Below are positions 45,390 through 58,100 of a stretch of DNA of 64,000 bases, piece after piece; positions within the stretch are counted from its first letter, which is position 1, and every line of letters starts with the position of its first letter. The DNA is from Ustulina deusta (lineage: Eukaryota; Ascomycota; Sordariomycetes; Xylariales; Xylariaceae). A program made the position numbers and the translations under genes. Below the pieces are notes generated by a model. The model saw only the letters and a program-made list of their open reading frames with translations. It did no database searches and was not told the DNA's origin. The DNA lies in assembly GCA_023159155.1 (NCBI GenBank), contig JAJNNX010000004.1, positions 496,001-560,000 of the forward strand, given 5' to 3'.

Positions 45390-48300
45390 ATGGACCTTGA
45401 TATCACGTCTCCGGGTACGCCGTCGTCGCCGCATCCGCACCCCCCGAAGCGCCCCCGTCCCTCCTCGCCACCCAATATTAAACACTCGCCGACGTCGGGT
45501 TCCACCGGGCCTATCTCTCCCTCCGCGGAACACTCGCACGAGGGCGGAGCCAAATCTGCTCAAGGTAGCAGTAGTTTCCGAAATGTCAGCGCCTGCAATC
45601 GATGTCGGTTACGTAAGAATCGCTGTGACCAGAAGTTACCCAGTTGCGCGAGTTGTGAGAAGGCAAGGGTCGCCTGTGTCGGATATGACCCCATAACGAA
45701 GAGAGAAATCCCCCGCAGGTTAGTTAGAGTTGGATAGACCCAAAAGCCTGTTGCGGAAAGCTGACTGCTCACAAGCTATGTGTACTACCTCGAGACCCGC
45801 GTCGATCAACTAGAGACTCTACTTCGTGCCCAAAACATACAATTCCCCCCGCCTGAGAACTTGGAGTACTGTTCACGACCGGGTAATGATGGTGGCCATG
45901 CTCGATCGCCTAACGAAGGCGCGCTCTCCATGCTCTCCGAAGCTGCGGAGGCCTCGGGTATTCCGCAGTCATTTCAGAACAGTGATGATCCTGGGAGGCC
46001 CAACAAGATATTTCGAGCTGGCGGCACTACCGGACCAAAGTATCTCGGACCTGCCAATGGCGTCTCTTTTGCGCGCGTTGTGTTCGCTGCTGTACAGTCT
46101 TCTGTTGGAGATCATCGCTCAACATCAGATAAGGGAGGAATACGTCCGTATAAATCCGCACTTGGGAATGGAGATCTGACCGGAGGCACCTCGATGCGCG
46201 ACTCATTCTTTGGTCTTCATACGCGTCCAACCATTAGTCCAGCGCCATTCCCCGATAGGGATTTGGCCTTGAAACTTGTCGAGTTGTATTTCGAACATGC
46301 CAACCCTCAAATACCATTGCTCCACCGTGTAGATTTCATGCAAATGTTTGAGCAGGCGTACGCAGACGAAGGTAGGATACGCAACCCCAGGGAGCTCTAC
46401 ATCTTGAATATGGTATTCGCCATTGGCGGTGGCATCATCATGGACAGTCAAACTACCGCGAGGGTCTCTGGTGAGGAGAGGAAGCAGGCTCAACCAGAGG
46501 AATACCATGCAAGCGCTATTATTCACCTTGAAACCTGCCTTAACGGTGGTGGGCTCGAAGAACTTCAAGCTGTGCTCCTCTTGGCAAGTTTTGCCCTGCT
46601 TCGGCCGGTCCCACCCGGTTTATGGTATGTTCAACCAAATTTCGACTGTGTGACTGGGAACTTGGACTAACGAGGTATAGGTACATCGTTGGCGTAGCCG
46701 TGAGACTGGCAATCGATCTCGGCTTATACTACGAGGATGGGAAAGATGTCGAATTTGACTTGGGTGAGCCAAGGGGTGGTATTACTAATGTTCAAGATTC
46801 GAGCGGCAAATCGCGCGAAGCGGTATTGCGAGAGAGGGGCCGACGCGAATATGTTCGCGATCTTCGAAGGCGACTTTGGTGGTGCACATATGCTTTTGAT
46901 AGGATTGTGAGTACCTGTGTCGGGCGACCGTTTGGGGTGTCTGATCAAGTCATAACTACCGAGTTTCCGTCGATGCTAGAAGACCGATATATTACGCCGG
47001 CAGGTATTGCTAGCCCTTCTGTCGATGGCGAACCTACCTATAAAGTCGTCGCTAAACACTATCTACGACTTCGGCTGCTACAATCCGAGATTCTGCAGGT
47101 GTTGCAATACCAGCAAGCGCAAACAGCAAGGTTCAACGGTCAAAATCTACAGAACGAGTACATGCATACTCAGCTACCCTCACCTTTTCTCTCTAAATTC
47201 GACTCATTCAGAAGCTGGAGGAAGAATATTGATGAGCGATTGTATTCGTGGAAGAACTCTGCCCCAACCAAGCAAGATTCCGGGGTAGCATTCTCTCCCG
47301 AATTTCTAGAGCTAAATTACTGGCAGGCAATCATCATGCTTTATCGACAAAGCCTGAGTGTTCCTGCGATGTTCGAGAGTGAATACCATACCTCAAAAGA
47401 GGTCAACAGCCCATCGGTCTACTCCCAGGAGCGGCAAGAAGATCAGGAAAGAGTCTATGTCAAGGTCGCTGAGGCAGGACAGAAGATCTTGCGCCTCTAT
47501 AGACAATTACATTTACAGGGACTTGTTAACTATACGTATCTCGCCACACACCACCTTTTCATGGCAGGAATCTCTTATCTATATGCAATATGGCATTCGC
47601 TTGTCGTCAGGAGTCGCCTTGTGAGTACCTATGCTTCATAAAGTGAGTCTATCTATTAATCAGGAAGCAGACTATGGACGAAGTCGACTTCACTATCTTA
47701 GCCGCTACATCAGTCTTCAGCGACCTTATTGACAAGTGCCCACCTGCGGAAGCTTGCCGTGATGCTTTTGATAGAACGGCAAAAGCTACCATCAAAATGG
47801 CCAACTCCAATGGAGGATTTGGCCAAGTCTTAAACCGGCATACGCGTGGGTCAAAGGGGAGTAGCGACAGAATCGACTATCTCACTGCTAGAGAGGCAAC
47901 AGCAAATCGTCAGAAACCGAATCCCCATCTGCCTGTAGATCAGTCTAGTTCTCGTTCAGCTACAGTGTACGAAACATCACCCCATGACCCCTATACCGTA
48001 CATAAGCCTGTTGCTCAGATGGCAGCTATGCAGTCGGCCGCACAAGCACCCCCTTATCGTCTGAACATGTCGAACATCAAATCTGAACATGATGGATATT
48101 CCATGCCTAGACCATTGCCCAGTACCGCCCTTACAGGAGCTCTATCTGAGCTTGGAAACATACCAGACAATTCGGCTATTGACCCCATCCTACTACCCTC
48201 TCATAGTCCGCAAGTGCATTCACCGGCATCTGTCTCTAGTCTGACACCAAAATCTGCACATCAACAGTATACTCCTCAGAGCAGTTCCAATTCAAATTTC

Positions 48301-48561
48301 AATATGCTACGGACGCCGCCGGCCAGCTTCACCCCAGGACCAGGCGCCTTAAATTTGTCTGATCTTCAAGGCATGGACTTCCTCCAAAATCTTCAAGATC
48401 AATCAGGTAATGATAGCTTTAACAACCCGGATATGCAGATGGACATGGGCTTTGGCATCGGCTGGGAGGGAATGCATCACGATTTCAGTGAAGGGCAGCA
48501 GGTTGACCTCTTCGATGGGTTCTTCTTTGGCGCACAACAGGGCGGAAATGGTGGTATATAA
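45390..48561 (+). CDS. Zn2Cys6 transcription factor, PPR1/UaY-like, 1002 aa
   Basis: Nuclear regulator. Exons 45390-45718, 45776-46624, 46681-47620 and 47671-48561 join in frame. The zinc cluster Cys69, 72, 79, 86, 89, 96 (ACNRCRLRKNRCDQ) is followed by VGYDPITKREIPRSYVYYLETRV, the linker and dimerisation start typical of the yeast PPR1 and Aspergillus UaY group, which control pyrimidine and purine use. A fungal-specific transcription factor domain covers about residues 230-640 (LYFEHANPQIPLLHR, YYEDGKDVEFD, RRRLWWCTYAFDR with GRPFG). The tail is Ser/Pro/Gln-rich and ends in an acidic, aromatic stretch that could be an activation domain. The start at 45390 has context ACCATGG; the frame upstream is open but has no other ATG. 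Whether it controls purines here is inference. Confidence 0.9.
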
Positions 48562-49380
48562 AGTCAACAACAATCATCCGGGTGATACCATGCATCATAT
48601 TTGGCAACGTTCGACAAACTCGGTGGGCATTTATCTGCTTCTCTATGGCATTTCAATGAGTTATGCATGACGCAGAAAAACAGCTGCTGTGGAAATGCGG
48701 AGTTTTATGTTTTGTTCATTTAAGAAGGAGGCGTCGATTGAATATTTCATGAACATTTGATGTGGCAATGAATCGTACTGTATGCGTTATCACGTCTGTA
48801 TGATACTCTTCGTTCTCGTATCCCTTTTGGCATACTAAAGGGCGTTAGGAAACAACAAAAGGGGAGAGAAACTGATCCGGGCCCCTAGAGAGGGTCATTT
48901 CGACGATTCGGCCTTATTCACAGGGATAGATTGGGTAGACGAAAAAAGTAGTGGGGGGGAAAAGCTGCGGTTTTCATCAATAACAATATGGCTCGCTCCA
49001 TCTAGAGAATTAAGTTGTATGAATCTGCTGATGTTCCCAGTGAGCACGTATTCTTGGGCCTTCCATTCCCCATTTTCACCTAGATTTCTGCTCCCACGGG
49101 CTCCTGACACCCTCGACTGAGTCGTAAAATCTTTACCATTAACCGTAGATTCCAACATTTTCATCTTTATCTTACAGGCAATTCTCGTAAGAGTTGATTT
49201 ACAAGCCAGTCATCAGCCTTGAACTGTGCTTGTTGTGAGTGACGGCGAGCACTCATTCCTGTTATGGAGATAGTCCCAAAGTATCCCTGTTGAAACAGGG
49301 CGGAGCAAAGTAATAAGTCGATTTAAACAGCATAGGTTTTGTTATATTTTAGGAAGCATGCAAGTGATTGATACCCCCTT
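48562..49380. other. Convergent intergenic region
   Basis: The 3' sides of the PPR1-like gene and the J-domain gene, AT-rich. It contains one doubtful small frame (48895-49164), listed separately. Confidence 0.5.
48895..49164 (-). CDS. Doubtful small ORF, 89 aa
   Basis: An ATG frame of 89 codons with alternating polar and hydrophobic residues (EYVLTGNISRFIQLN, ASHIVIDENRS). There is no signal peptide and no recognised domain. It may be a chance frame or a remnant between two convergent genes. Confidence 0.22.
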   Translation of the reverse strand: MKMLESTVNGKDFTTQSRVSGARGSRNLGENGEWKAQEYVLTGNISRFIQLNSLDGASHIVIDENRSFSPPLLFSSTQSIPVNKAESSK

Positions 49381-50091
49381 TCACCTAACAGCCATTATAG
49401 CCACTATAGCTACAAAACTAGCGACATTAATAATGATCTGACAAGGAATTTCTACCACCTGGCCAAAGAGCGCCTTGGCACGAGCCAATGCAGACTCAAG
49501 CCGCATAAGCTGTGTGGTGGAAGGTTTTAAGTCTTCTCCAGCGTAAGCTCCTTCTTGTTCTCGTTCTATTTCTTGCTTCTTCTCCTGTTCTCGTTCTTTT
49601 TCTTGCCTTTGCTCTTGTTCTCGTGCTCGTTCTCGTTCTTCTTTTTCTTTTGCTTTTTCTTCAAAGCGCCTCCTTTTCTGTTCTTGTGCGAACGCCAAGT
49701 CAAGCCGCCGTTGCCTTACAAAACGTTCCAAACAATACGCGTACTCCCGCAAGCTGACTTTCATCACAACTACATCGTAAAGACAGCGTTTATCACTCAA
49801 GAGAAACTCGTACGATTCGTGGATTTCGTCATATTTGGACTTGGCCTTCGCTCGCTGGGCGGTGCTGAGCCTTTGTACTTTGTCGGGGTGATACGGCAAG
49901 ATGTGTTTACGGTAGGCGCGCTTGATTTCTTTGACTGAAGCATCTATATCGACATCCAATATGTCATAATGGGTTCGGTTAACGTCCTCGATGGGCATGT
50001 CGAGCCAGGGTATTAGTGTCGCCCAGATGCAGACTAAGACGATGAAGATGCAGATGAGGCCGCAAATTCGGCGGGTACTTTTACCCAGCAT
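49381..50091 (-). CDS. J-domain protein with two membrane segments, 236 aa
   Basis: Hsp40-type co-chaperone that should stimulate an Hsp70, probably at the ER or another internal membrane. One exon. Residues about 10-30 are a transmembrane segment (CGLICIFIVLVCIWATLIPWL). The J domain is at about 40-107 with the essential HPD at 68-70. A Glu/Arg/Gln-rich coiled coil covers about 133-188, and a second hydrophobic segment lies near the C-terminus (IIINVASFVAIVAIMAV). Placement of the J domain right after an N-terminal anchor resembles ER proteins such as ERdj-type factors, but orthology is not clear. There are no Gly/Phe or Cys-rich zinc regions, so it is a class C J-protein. Confidence 0.85.
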   Translation of the reverse strand: MLGKSTRRICGLICIFIVLVCIWATLIPWLDMPIEDVNRTHYDILDVDIDASVKEIKRAYRKHILPYHPDKVQRLSTAQRAKAKSKYDEIHESYEFLLSDKRCLYDVVVMKVSLREYAYCLERFVRQRRLDLAFAQEQKRRRFEEKAKEKEERERAREQEQRQEKEREQEKKQEIEREQEGAYAGEDLKPSTTQLMRLESALARAKALFGQVVEIPCQIIINVASFVAIVAIMAVR

Positions 50092-53086
50092 TTTTGCTTC
50101 AATGAAAGGAGATGAAATCTCGCCCTTCCACTTATCTTTTTTTGGTTGAGAGTGTGTTTGAATAATTATACTTCGTCTAGCTCTTCCATTGCCTTATTCC
50201 AAGAGGTCAATATATAAGAATTATCCGAGGGCGGGAAGTTTGTAAAGATGGAATCTTCTTTCATCATCTTCCCTTGTCAGGCGGATTGTAGAAAAGCGAC
50301 GCAATTCTCGCCCTGGGAAATACCTTTTGATATCAAGGACATTGTGAAACATAGCCTCTTTTTTCTTTTGATAGTTTATACACAACCTTGAACAAAGTGA
50401 TGTTTTGGTGCATTGTGATATTAGCTTGTAAATAAAGGACCCATAATGAAATTTAGTATGATCCTTCTCAGGAGTGACCCTCTTTCTAGAAGAGACTATT
50501 GCTGACAAACAAAAAGAAAAAGAAAAGCCCTATTCTAGTGTATTCTTGAAGCTAGGACACATGAATGTAAAAGGGATTGTGAATCCCGTATTTAGGGAGT
50601 CCGATAGGAATAGACTGAAGCTATCATACAACCACCCTCTACAGCTTCTCAGATATTCCTACAGTATGCCCTATAGGATGAATATACAACATATATAGGC
50701 ACAGGCGCCGAGTAAAAATAGGTTTAACATGAATTTTCAATTAAAAGTTCTGCCCGGGTCTTGACCCAATGGTGTCTCAGGGTCCATATTGCCAAGGGAA
50801 ATCCCATATCCTAATACCGAAAGGGCTAGTATATAAGCTGGCTAGGTTCCCATTTCGTCTATTTGCTCGATTTCATTGTCTATACTACTTGTTCTTAGAA
50901 ATAGATACCCTTTCACACTGCTTCTCTCCTTTGTTCCCAGCATGGCGTTATATCAAAAAGCACTGCTTGAACTAGTGCTACTACGCACCCGGAGAAGTCG
51001 ATATCTAGTTGAGGCAGTGTGGTTTGGGAGAGCATCATACCAGTGTGTATAAGAGAGAGTAACGCCAGATTTGAGGGTGATTTGTTTTCAGCGTGAAGTA
51101 CCGAGAATGGGACGAGTTAGAAACGGATAGGCGAGCCTTGCATCATCGACTCGAATCCTGGTTGTGTTAGCATTTGCCCCTTGAAGTTTCAACTTGTGAT
51201 ATTCAATCTATACATTCTCTTGGTAATGTTGTGTTCCGAGCGATTGAGCCTCACTAATTAAGTATTATGGCTGGTGTCACGGAACTAATCCTGAAAGACT
51301 ACAGCACGGGCCATACCAGGGGTAATCAGCCAAGAAAAAAACTGTGCTAGCATAGACAGAACTTCCCTCCTTGCGCAATAATAATATATATTACTGGAAC
51401 AGCCAGCAGTCTGAATTGTGGCAGTTGGCGACCTTGTGCTCTTAGAGCGCCTGTGAATTTATGCTTGTGTCTTCTGATATACCTGTGATGCTGACGGCTC
51501 ATCGATTTGTTGTCTAAAAAGGCCGTATTTTTCAGCTAGGACCAGGAAAAGGAGCTGGAGATTGGTAATCCGTCTGTGATATCATAGGGATGTGCAGTCG
51601 AAGAATGAGTTGCCCCTCGTTCCCTGGGAACCTAGTACAACAGTTGACTAGGAAATGCGATACATCAGGGAAATCACCCCCACGTCTCATTAGGCTACCA
51701 TGACTGACAGTTTGGTTTATTTGATGACATTTATGTGGCCAGTTTCCTGGGGTATACTGCTCCAATTTACACCGATGGAGGGATTATCGGGCAAATTATT
51801 ACTGTTGAAGGGGGCGCCCATATGTAAAAAAGCGCTGGTCTCGTTCCCTGAGCCTTTGTTCCAGAAGGTGGGATTATGTAGCAGAAGCCCCGTCGAGGCC
51901 TCACTTTTAGTGTACCTCCTTCGCCGCGACCAGCCTGTTGTATTCTGGAATATAAGACATAGGGATCCCGACAGATATTTGTCATATATGCCATTAGGAC
52001 CGACGATAAGGAGATATATATGGTCTTCTGGTATAGCTTCTGAGAAGCCCATATGTTTGAAGTCCTGGGCACCGACCCCCGCAAAATACCCTTTTCCCGG
52101 GCAGAAGGCGCTCGTTGATCGATGTAGGGATATTAGGGCCGCAGACGATGACATCAATTTCTCCATCATGATACCTACCGTAGCTTCGTAACTGGTCGGT
52201 CTCCACCTCATCCCCCTGGTGTTTGGGAAGCATTTAGCCATTTTGAAAACCATGGTCCTGTAATGTGTCCCAGTCCCTTCAAACCACCCGCGGCAGTCCC
52301 GGAATAGTGGATGCAGGGCTAGCACTAGAGACTGACTAGATCGATACCTATACACATTCCTCTCTCTCAAGACTCTTTCAAACCATGTGGGTAATTTTCA
52401 TAAAGTGAACATAATCATGTGAGTTTTCTAAAAACAGAAGCTGAAAACTTATGGACTCGCACTATCTGTCTTAGGCCCTTGATCTCCAGGCCCTTGTCTA
52501 AGTTGGGGGCACAATTTAACTTAAATCTAAGGGATTGTTAATGGTTTCATCACAAATAGAGTACCACGCACGGAAATAGGTGTAGTAGATGAGGATGTAC
52601 CGAAGAAAAAGGTGGTGCATATAAAGACGGTTTATTCAGGCCACAAGAACATAGTGTCTCAGTAAATTTGCGAAGCTAACCGTGCAATTACCATAGTTAC
52701 CAGGTAAGGAAGTTATCGCGCCGTAAAACTAGAATTTAGGATAAAGTGTCGATGAAAAGGCAAGGGTACGAGGGAGTATCAGCCACACATATATTTACTC
52801 TGGGTCCCAGTTTCTGACATCGGTTATTTTGAGCTGATTTAGGACTGTAGGACCTGAATAATAGACGGAGACAAACACAATTGTTGAATATACTTATAAC
52901 TAAGCTGTTGAAAGCTAACCTGTATGAGAGCTCTAGCTAATACCTCTCAGATGCCCCATTTTGGAGAGGGTCCAATTCCCCCCTATGCTATTAAATCTAT
53001 CATCTCTATATATTTTCTTGGGGATCGTTTCCCCCTTTAATATTAAGAGTCCTATCTCTTCTCTACGCTGCCTTTCCAACGCAACA
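50092..53086. other. AT-rich gene-poor region with anonymous ORFs
   Basis: About 3 kb with no recognised gene. The longest frames are 51717-52370 (-, 217 codons) and the overlapping 51700-52191 (+, 163 codons) and 51994-52233 (-). No motif or signal is seen in any of them, and all share the same DNA in different frames. A decayed coding copy is possible. Confidence 0.4.
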
Positions 53087-55113
53087 TTATAAGTGACCCC
53101 TCCACTTGATCTCAAGCCACCTTAACGGAAAGTAAAAGACGGCAGTACCGAAGAAGGCTAGTTCGAAACCAATATCACCTGTCGTCTTCGCAAATGGCCC
53201 GACGAACCAAACCTCATTAATACCAGGAATAACAAGTCCAAGCGACAACAATGACGCCAACAGAGCAGCGATACCAGACGGCAACTTACGACCGACGTTC
53301 CAGATTGAATGGTCGTATGACTCCCAGTCCAAGCGACGGAACACGACCGCCTCCTCAATCAATACAGCGTCGAAGAACCCTGCCCAATACCCAATGACCG
53401 CAAGAAAATTCTCGAGCGACTCTTCCCATGCGCGTGATGCGGCGATTGATAGTGGTATCATCAGAGCCGTGACGGCCAGAGTAAAAATGAACCGCGGTGC
53501 CTTAGTGAAGGCCGGAACCAGCATTTGTAGGTTTAACGCCACCGGGTACATCGAAATGCCGATATTGCCTATGACCGACAATGCCAGAAGCACCAGTACA
53601 AACTTTCCAAACCCGCCTACAGGCTCGAGCATAGCTGCCATTACCCCCCCTGTGCCGTACGACTCGTAAGCCTCTGCCCAACCTGTGACAACGGGCACCG
53701 CACCACCCATGGCTGCGCCGAGGATCAGCAGTGGGACTGAAGGTGTAAAAATACCTAGATACTGCACACTCAGAGTCAGTTATCACCATTTGAGAGTGAC
53801 CAGTGAGTGAGCTTATAGGACATGACGTTGAGCCCGAAAAAGAGATTTTACACTTTCAATGTCACCAAACTAAGAAAATCACTCAGGGAATTGCGTACAA
53901 TATACGTAAAGATCTTCCACCTAGGTCCAGGCATTAGTATAATGAGTATGGATGCATAATCATAGTAATATACTTACAAAGGAGCCCTGGGATCATGATA
54001 GATTGAAAAATCCGAGGCGGTGCCACCAAAAGTGATGAAATACCCAGCGATCAGGCCAGCATATGATAGAACCTGAGACGCTGTGGCCGCGGGGACTTCC
54101 TGCTGATTGACAAGCTGTTTTCCGCCGACGCCGACAGTAATCGTGATGACGACGAGATTGGGAAGCCATTGCCAGCGTTCCCAGATATGCAAGACTCGGT
54201 ACCCTAATAACGAAAGTACGAAGCTAGCTAGGATAACGACTACAACACCTGAGGTCAGCCATTACGATTCTGAGCGCCCTCTGGAAGTGTTGCGGAAGCG
54301 CGGGAAGGTTCTAAGACAAGTTTCCAACTTTTGAGCAGACAGAAGCAGGGGAATGAGACCGAAATTTGCTTACTGACGATGCCGACTGTCACGCTTACAT
54401 TTCCCGGGTTGATGGCAGCGATCGTCTGCCCACTTACGATCGCGGCGACAATCGAAAAGCCTGTTACCGTGGCGGCATTTAACACAAGTAATATTGTGAC
54501 GATGTAGAGACTAACGCAGCGGGTTAGACTAGGGTAACAAAGGACACAAAGACCTCGACGAAGCAAGGGATCTGGACTCACCCCCAGGAGTAGCGAGCCT
54601 GGATCATCTGTCGTAATCCGGTTTTGTAGCCGCCGCAGCCCATGAACGCTGGCGCCACAGTGCAGAAGGCGGAGAAAAATAGGATTGTCAGGGATGAATC
54701 GCGCAGGCTGAGCTGGAATACAGTTGTCGCAAGCATGCCCGTAGGCAACCTAAGCCATGATATCAGTCTGGGTCGCCGTCATGTCACGCCGCGATCACCC
54801 ACGGTAAGATGCAGAGCAACCCCGTGAAGAACACGGTGAACAGGTTGCTGTACTGCGTGTTCGTCCGCTCCTCAACCGGCACTGGCTTGATGCCATTCTC
54901 CTCCACCCCGACGTCTAGCAGCCTCTGATACCAGTGCGTGTGTTCTTCGGCCTTGGGCTTATATATGACGCCATCCTCGACGGTGAGCAGAGACACAAGA
55001 CCGTTGGTGCGCCTAGTCTCCTGCTCATGGCCCCCGTCTTTCTCGGCATCCCCGGCGCCGGCTGTCCTCCTGTCGCTATTCCGAGAGAAAAACATAAGCG
55101 AGATTGATCGCAA
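53087..55113 (-). CDS. NCS1-family purine-cytosine permease, 527 aa
   Basis: Plasma-membrane proton symporter for purines, cytosine or related nucleobases, by similarity to yeast FCY2-type carriers. Exons 55113-54803, 54749-54582, 54510-54374, 54248-53978, 53920-53899 and 53761-53087 join in frame. Conserved features are the polar N-terminus, the TGMLATTVFQLSLRDS segment, the YKTGLRQM motif with ARYSWG, a WERWQWLPN stretch, the FGGTASDFSIYHDP motif, and later NIGISMYPVALNLQML and GYWAGFFDAVLIEEAVVFRR. About 11-12 hydrophobic segments are visible. The 22-nt exon 5 (WKIFTYI) is required to keep the frame. An internal Met six codons downstream (55095) is an alternative start. The specific substrate cannot be told from sequence. 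Confidence 0.92.
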
Positions 55114-58100
55114 CGATTCACGGCGACTGCAATTGTTAGTCTGTTACTGCCCCCTCGGAGGATACTTTTTTTCCCCTCTTTTTTCTTTACGTAAGGTGGT
55201 CAGACAACCTGGCTTACGGGTATCCACGGAACCGGACCGGTAACCAAGATCTTCACGAACGGCTTTCTACACTAACACCTGATTGGCTGAAAGCTTGCAC
55301 CTGAACGCCACCTTTGCCATGTTTCTTCTGCCCATGTGGTGATTGACTACCTACACTATCTTTAGGTCACCTAACCGTTTTTCTAGAATGTTTCTGTAGA
55401 TTAGTTTTTCGTTTCCCTTTACTGTGTACTAGTATCCTGCGGTGGACGGCAAAGGTTGTGAGGTGCCTATATTGTTTCGTGTAATGTGAGCTAGATGTTC
55501 CAAGGTCCGCGTCAAAAGAATCCACCGCCGGCGAGCTTTTCCCATCTTGTCCAGCAAAGCATTGAATTTTTCAACCCCGACCCAGAAGTCGACGCTGCAG
55601 CAAATCTCGATTAACATACCTTAACTAGCGTGGCAACGGAATACGGATCGAGCAATAATTAACGAGTCATACATAAATGGTGGCTCAAACCCCATGTTTC
55701 TGCCCATGCACATTGAAGCCCTGTTCCTAAAAGGGGGGAGAGTTTAGCTACCGATGCGTAGATGGCCATGCGCAAACAAGGCTGTCAACATTGACGGAAC
55801 GTGGATCGACCAGTGAGGTGACGGCAAGGCTGCGAATACCTATCACTCGCACAACAGGGGCAGAATATCATTGGTGATATTCAGGTGGGTAATTTCACGC
55901 CACATTGTTCTATGCTACTATTAGTAGAAGACTTTGCGAATATGTATATGTAGCTAAGCGAGTGACCGCATATTAAGGGTTGGCCCCTGAACGCAGGAAA
56001 CGAATGAAATTGCTCTTCGAGACCCGCCTCGCTGTATTGGCATTACATGTATGACCACGAAAATTTCCGTCAGGGTTAGCCTCGTATAGTCAACGACAAA
56101 CCACAGTTCTAGGCAACCAAGTCCTTGTTGGGTATATTTCAATGGCAGTTGGACGAGATGGTCTCCATAGTTGGCACTGCCGACTTTTGAAGCGTCTCCG
56201 TGAAAATATTCTTGAGATATTTAGGTGCCCTCTTTAACCGAGACCACTCGTGCTCGATTAGACTTCCATTAAACGAAGCACACCTACTCGTCATGCAGGC
56301 TGCATCATGCAGAGCGCAACGCTTTGGGGAATGATCACACCCAGCGGTTACTACGTATCCCCATAATTCAACCGCTTCAACCGCATGGCCTCGTAGTCTG
56401 TTCCCCTAATTAACTGGTCCCTCCTAGGCTTTAGCCAAACTTGGAGAGAACCGGGTTCTCCTCACAGATTTGATCTCCCGTACCTTTTGCTTGCCAGGAT
56501 GTGTTCCTGGCACGCATTAGATGCCCCATCTGCTGCAGTAACGTATCACACCAAGCCAGAACCGGGTTGCCGGAACGCTATGGGGGGTTAATTTAGTAGA
56601 AGGAAAAGGATATAGGTATGTGTTCTAAAGTATCCACACATGTACCGGTATGATGAAAAGCTAAGAGTTGGCGCTTCTGGATAAATCCTTAAATCATAAC
56701 CCACCAGTTGCCTAACGGTTACCATTTAGCACCTTGGACTCCCAATGTTTCAAAAGCTTGTTTCCCTAGCCGCTCTAATCGAAGGGGCATGAAGGACACC
56801 TGAACAATTTGTCACTCTTCTATTTCTGTTGCTGGATTTGAATGGCGATTGATAAGCTCTTTTTCCCGTAGGATGTTACCTCGGAGGATATTATCCACAA
56901 TGAATGCATTGATGGTTCCCAAACTCCCGGGGACCCAGAATTCCGCATTCTTTACCCAGCTTGCTTGTCTCATTGGACTGTGTGTTTGTTCGCTGCTCAT
57001 TCCATCACTAGATGTGTCTCATGTCGGACAGCCCACTGATACTTGAGAGACAACAATTAGAAACTATCCATTTAGCTTAGTCCATGGGGTGTTTCTGATC
57101 GGGTCTCGACCTGGGGCGCTAAGTCAACTTACCCTAGTGGCTAAAGAGTGGGCTTATGAGCCGACGGGGTGCATCTTTCACACTGGTTGCATTACTTAAA
57201 GCGGACGTGGTAGGTAGTAATGATCTTACTGGTAAAATATAAGTGGTTTCCAAAGGGCTTTGGTGCAGTGCTCTATTTTATCGCCACCCCAGTACGAGTA
57301 ACAAGAATGGTGGCTGAACAACAACGCAACAACCATTAGAAGACATAAGCTCATTATTAGAGGAATATGTTATACTACGGATAAAGCGGCTAGATGGTAG
57401 CAAGAGCAATTATGATTAGCTAGTGTAAAATCATGAACTCTCGCACTACCCAACTCCACCTATATCTAGCTGTATCGGCACCACAACCTTGAGAGCTACT
57501 CCATAATATTCTATCTAGGTACCACCTTCTCGGCTAAGCATTGTTACGCAAACCCCTGAAGGGCGCATCATACCAGAACGAATAGAATAATCCTTTCATT
57601 CTTCCATCTCTTCCAGAGGCGGGGGAACACTGCTCACCGGGCCTAGATTCAACGGGAAGAAAAGGTCCAAGCTCCAATGGAAGATGAACACCTCCGGCAC
57701 ACTTGCAACTAGATTTAATGAACAGTTCACATCAAGCTGTCTCGGTGTATGCATTTCCTACCTCGAGCCTACCACCCAGAGAATGATATGGGCGTAGAAG
57801 GTTGACAATGGCGCAAATGTCATCTCCGATTCTTCGCATTGTTCACCATTAACCGCCCAAACAACGGTGTTGTTAAGCTCATGTACCGAAGATTCACAGT
57901 CGGCCGTAAAAAAAGTGAAGAACTCAATTTGACCAAAGTCAATTCATGCCCAAAGTGGCCGATTTGTACCTAACCTATCCGGTGAATATTGGACACTACT
58001 ACTCTACTGGATCTAGCAACTGAGACACTAGTTCAGGTGATGGAATGTCATGCAATTAACAATGAATCGACCAAATGTATCACTTGCACCCCTCTTAAGG

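Noticed and set aside
57120..57180. tRNA-like stretch (TAGTGGCTAAAGAG ... GGCTTATGAGCC)
   Set aside because: No T-arm GGTTCRA motif and no complementary acceptor stem could be found.
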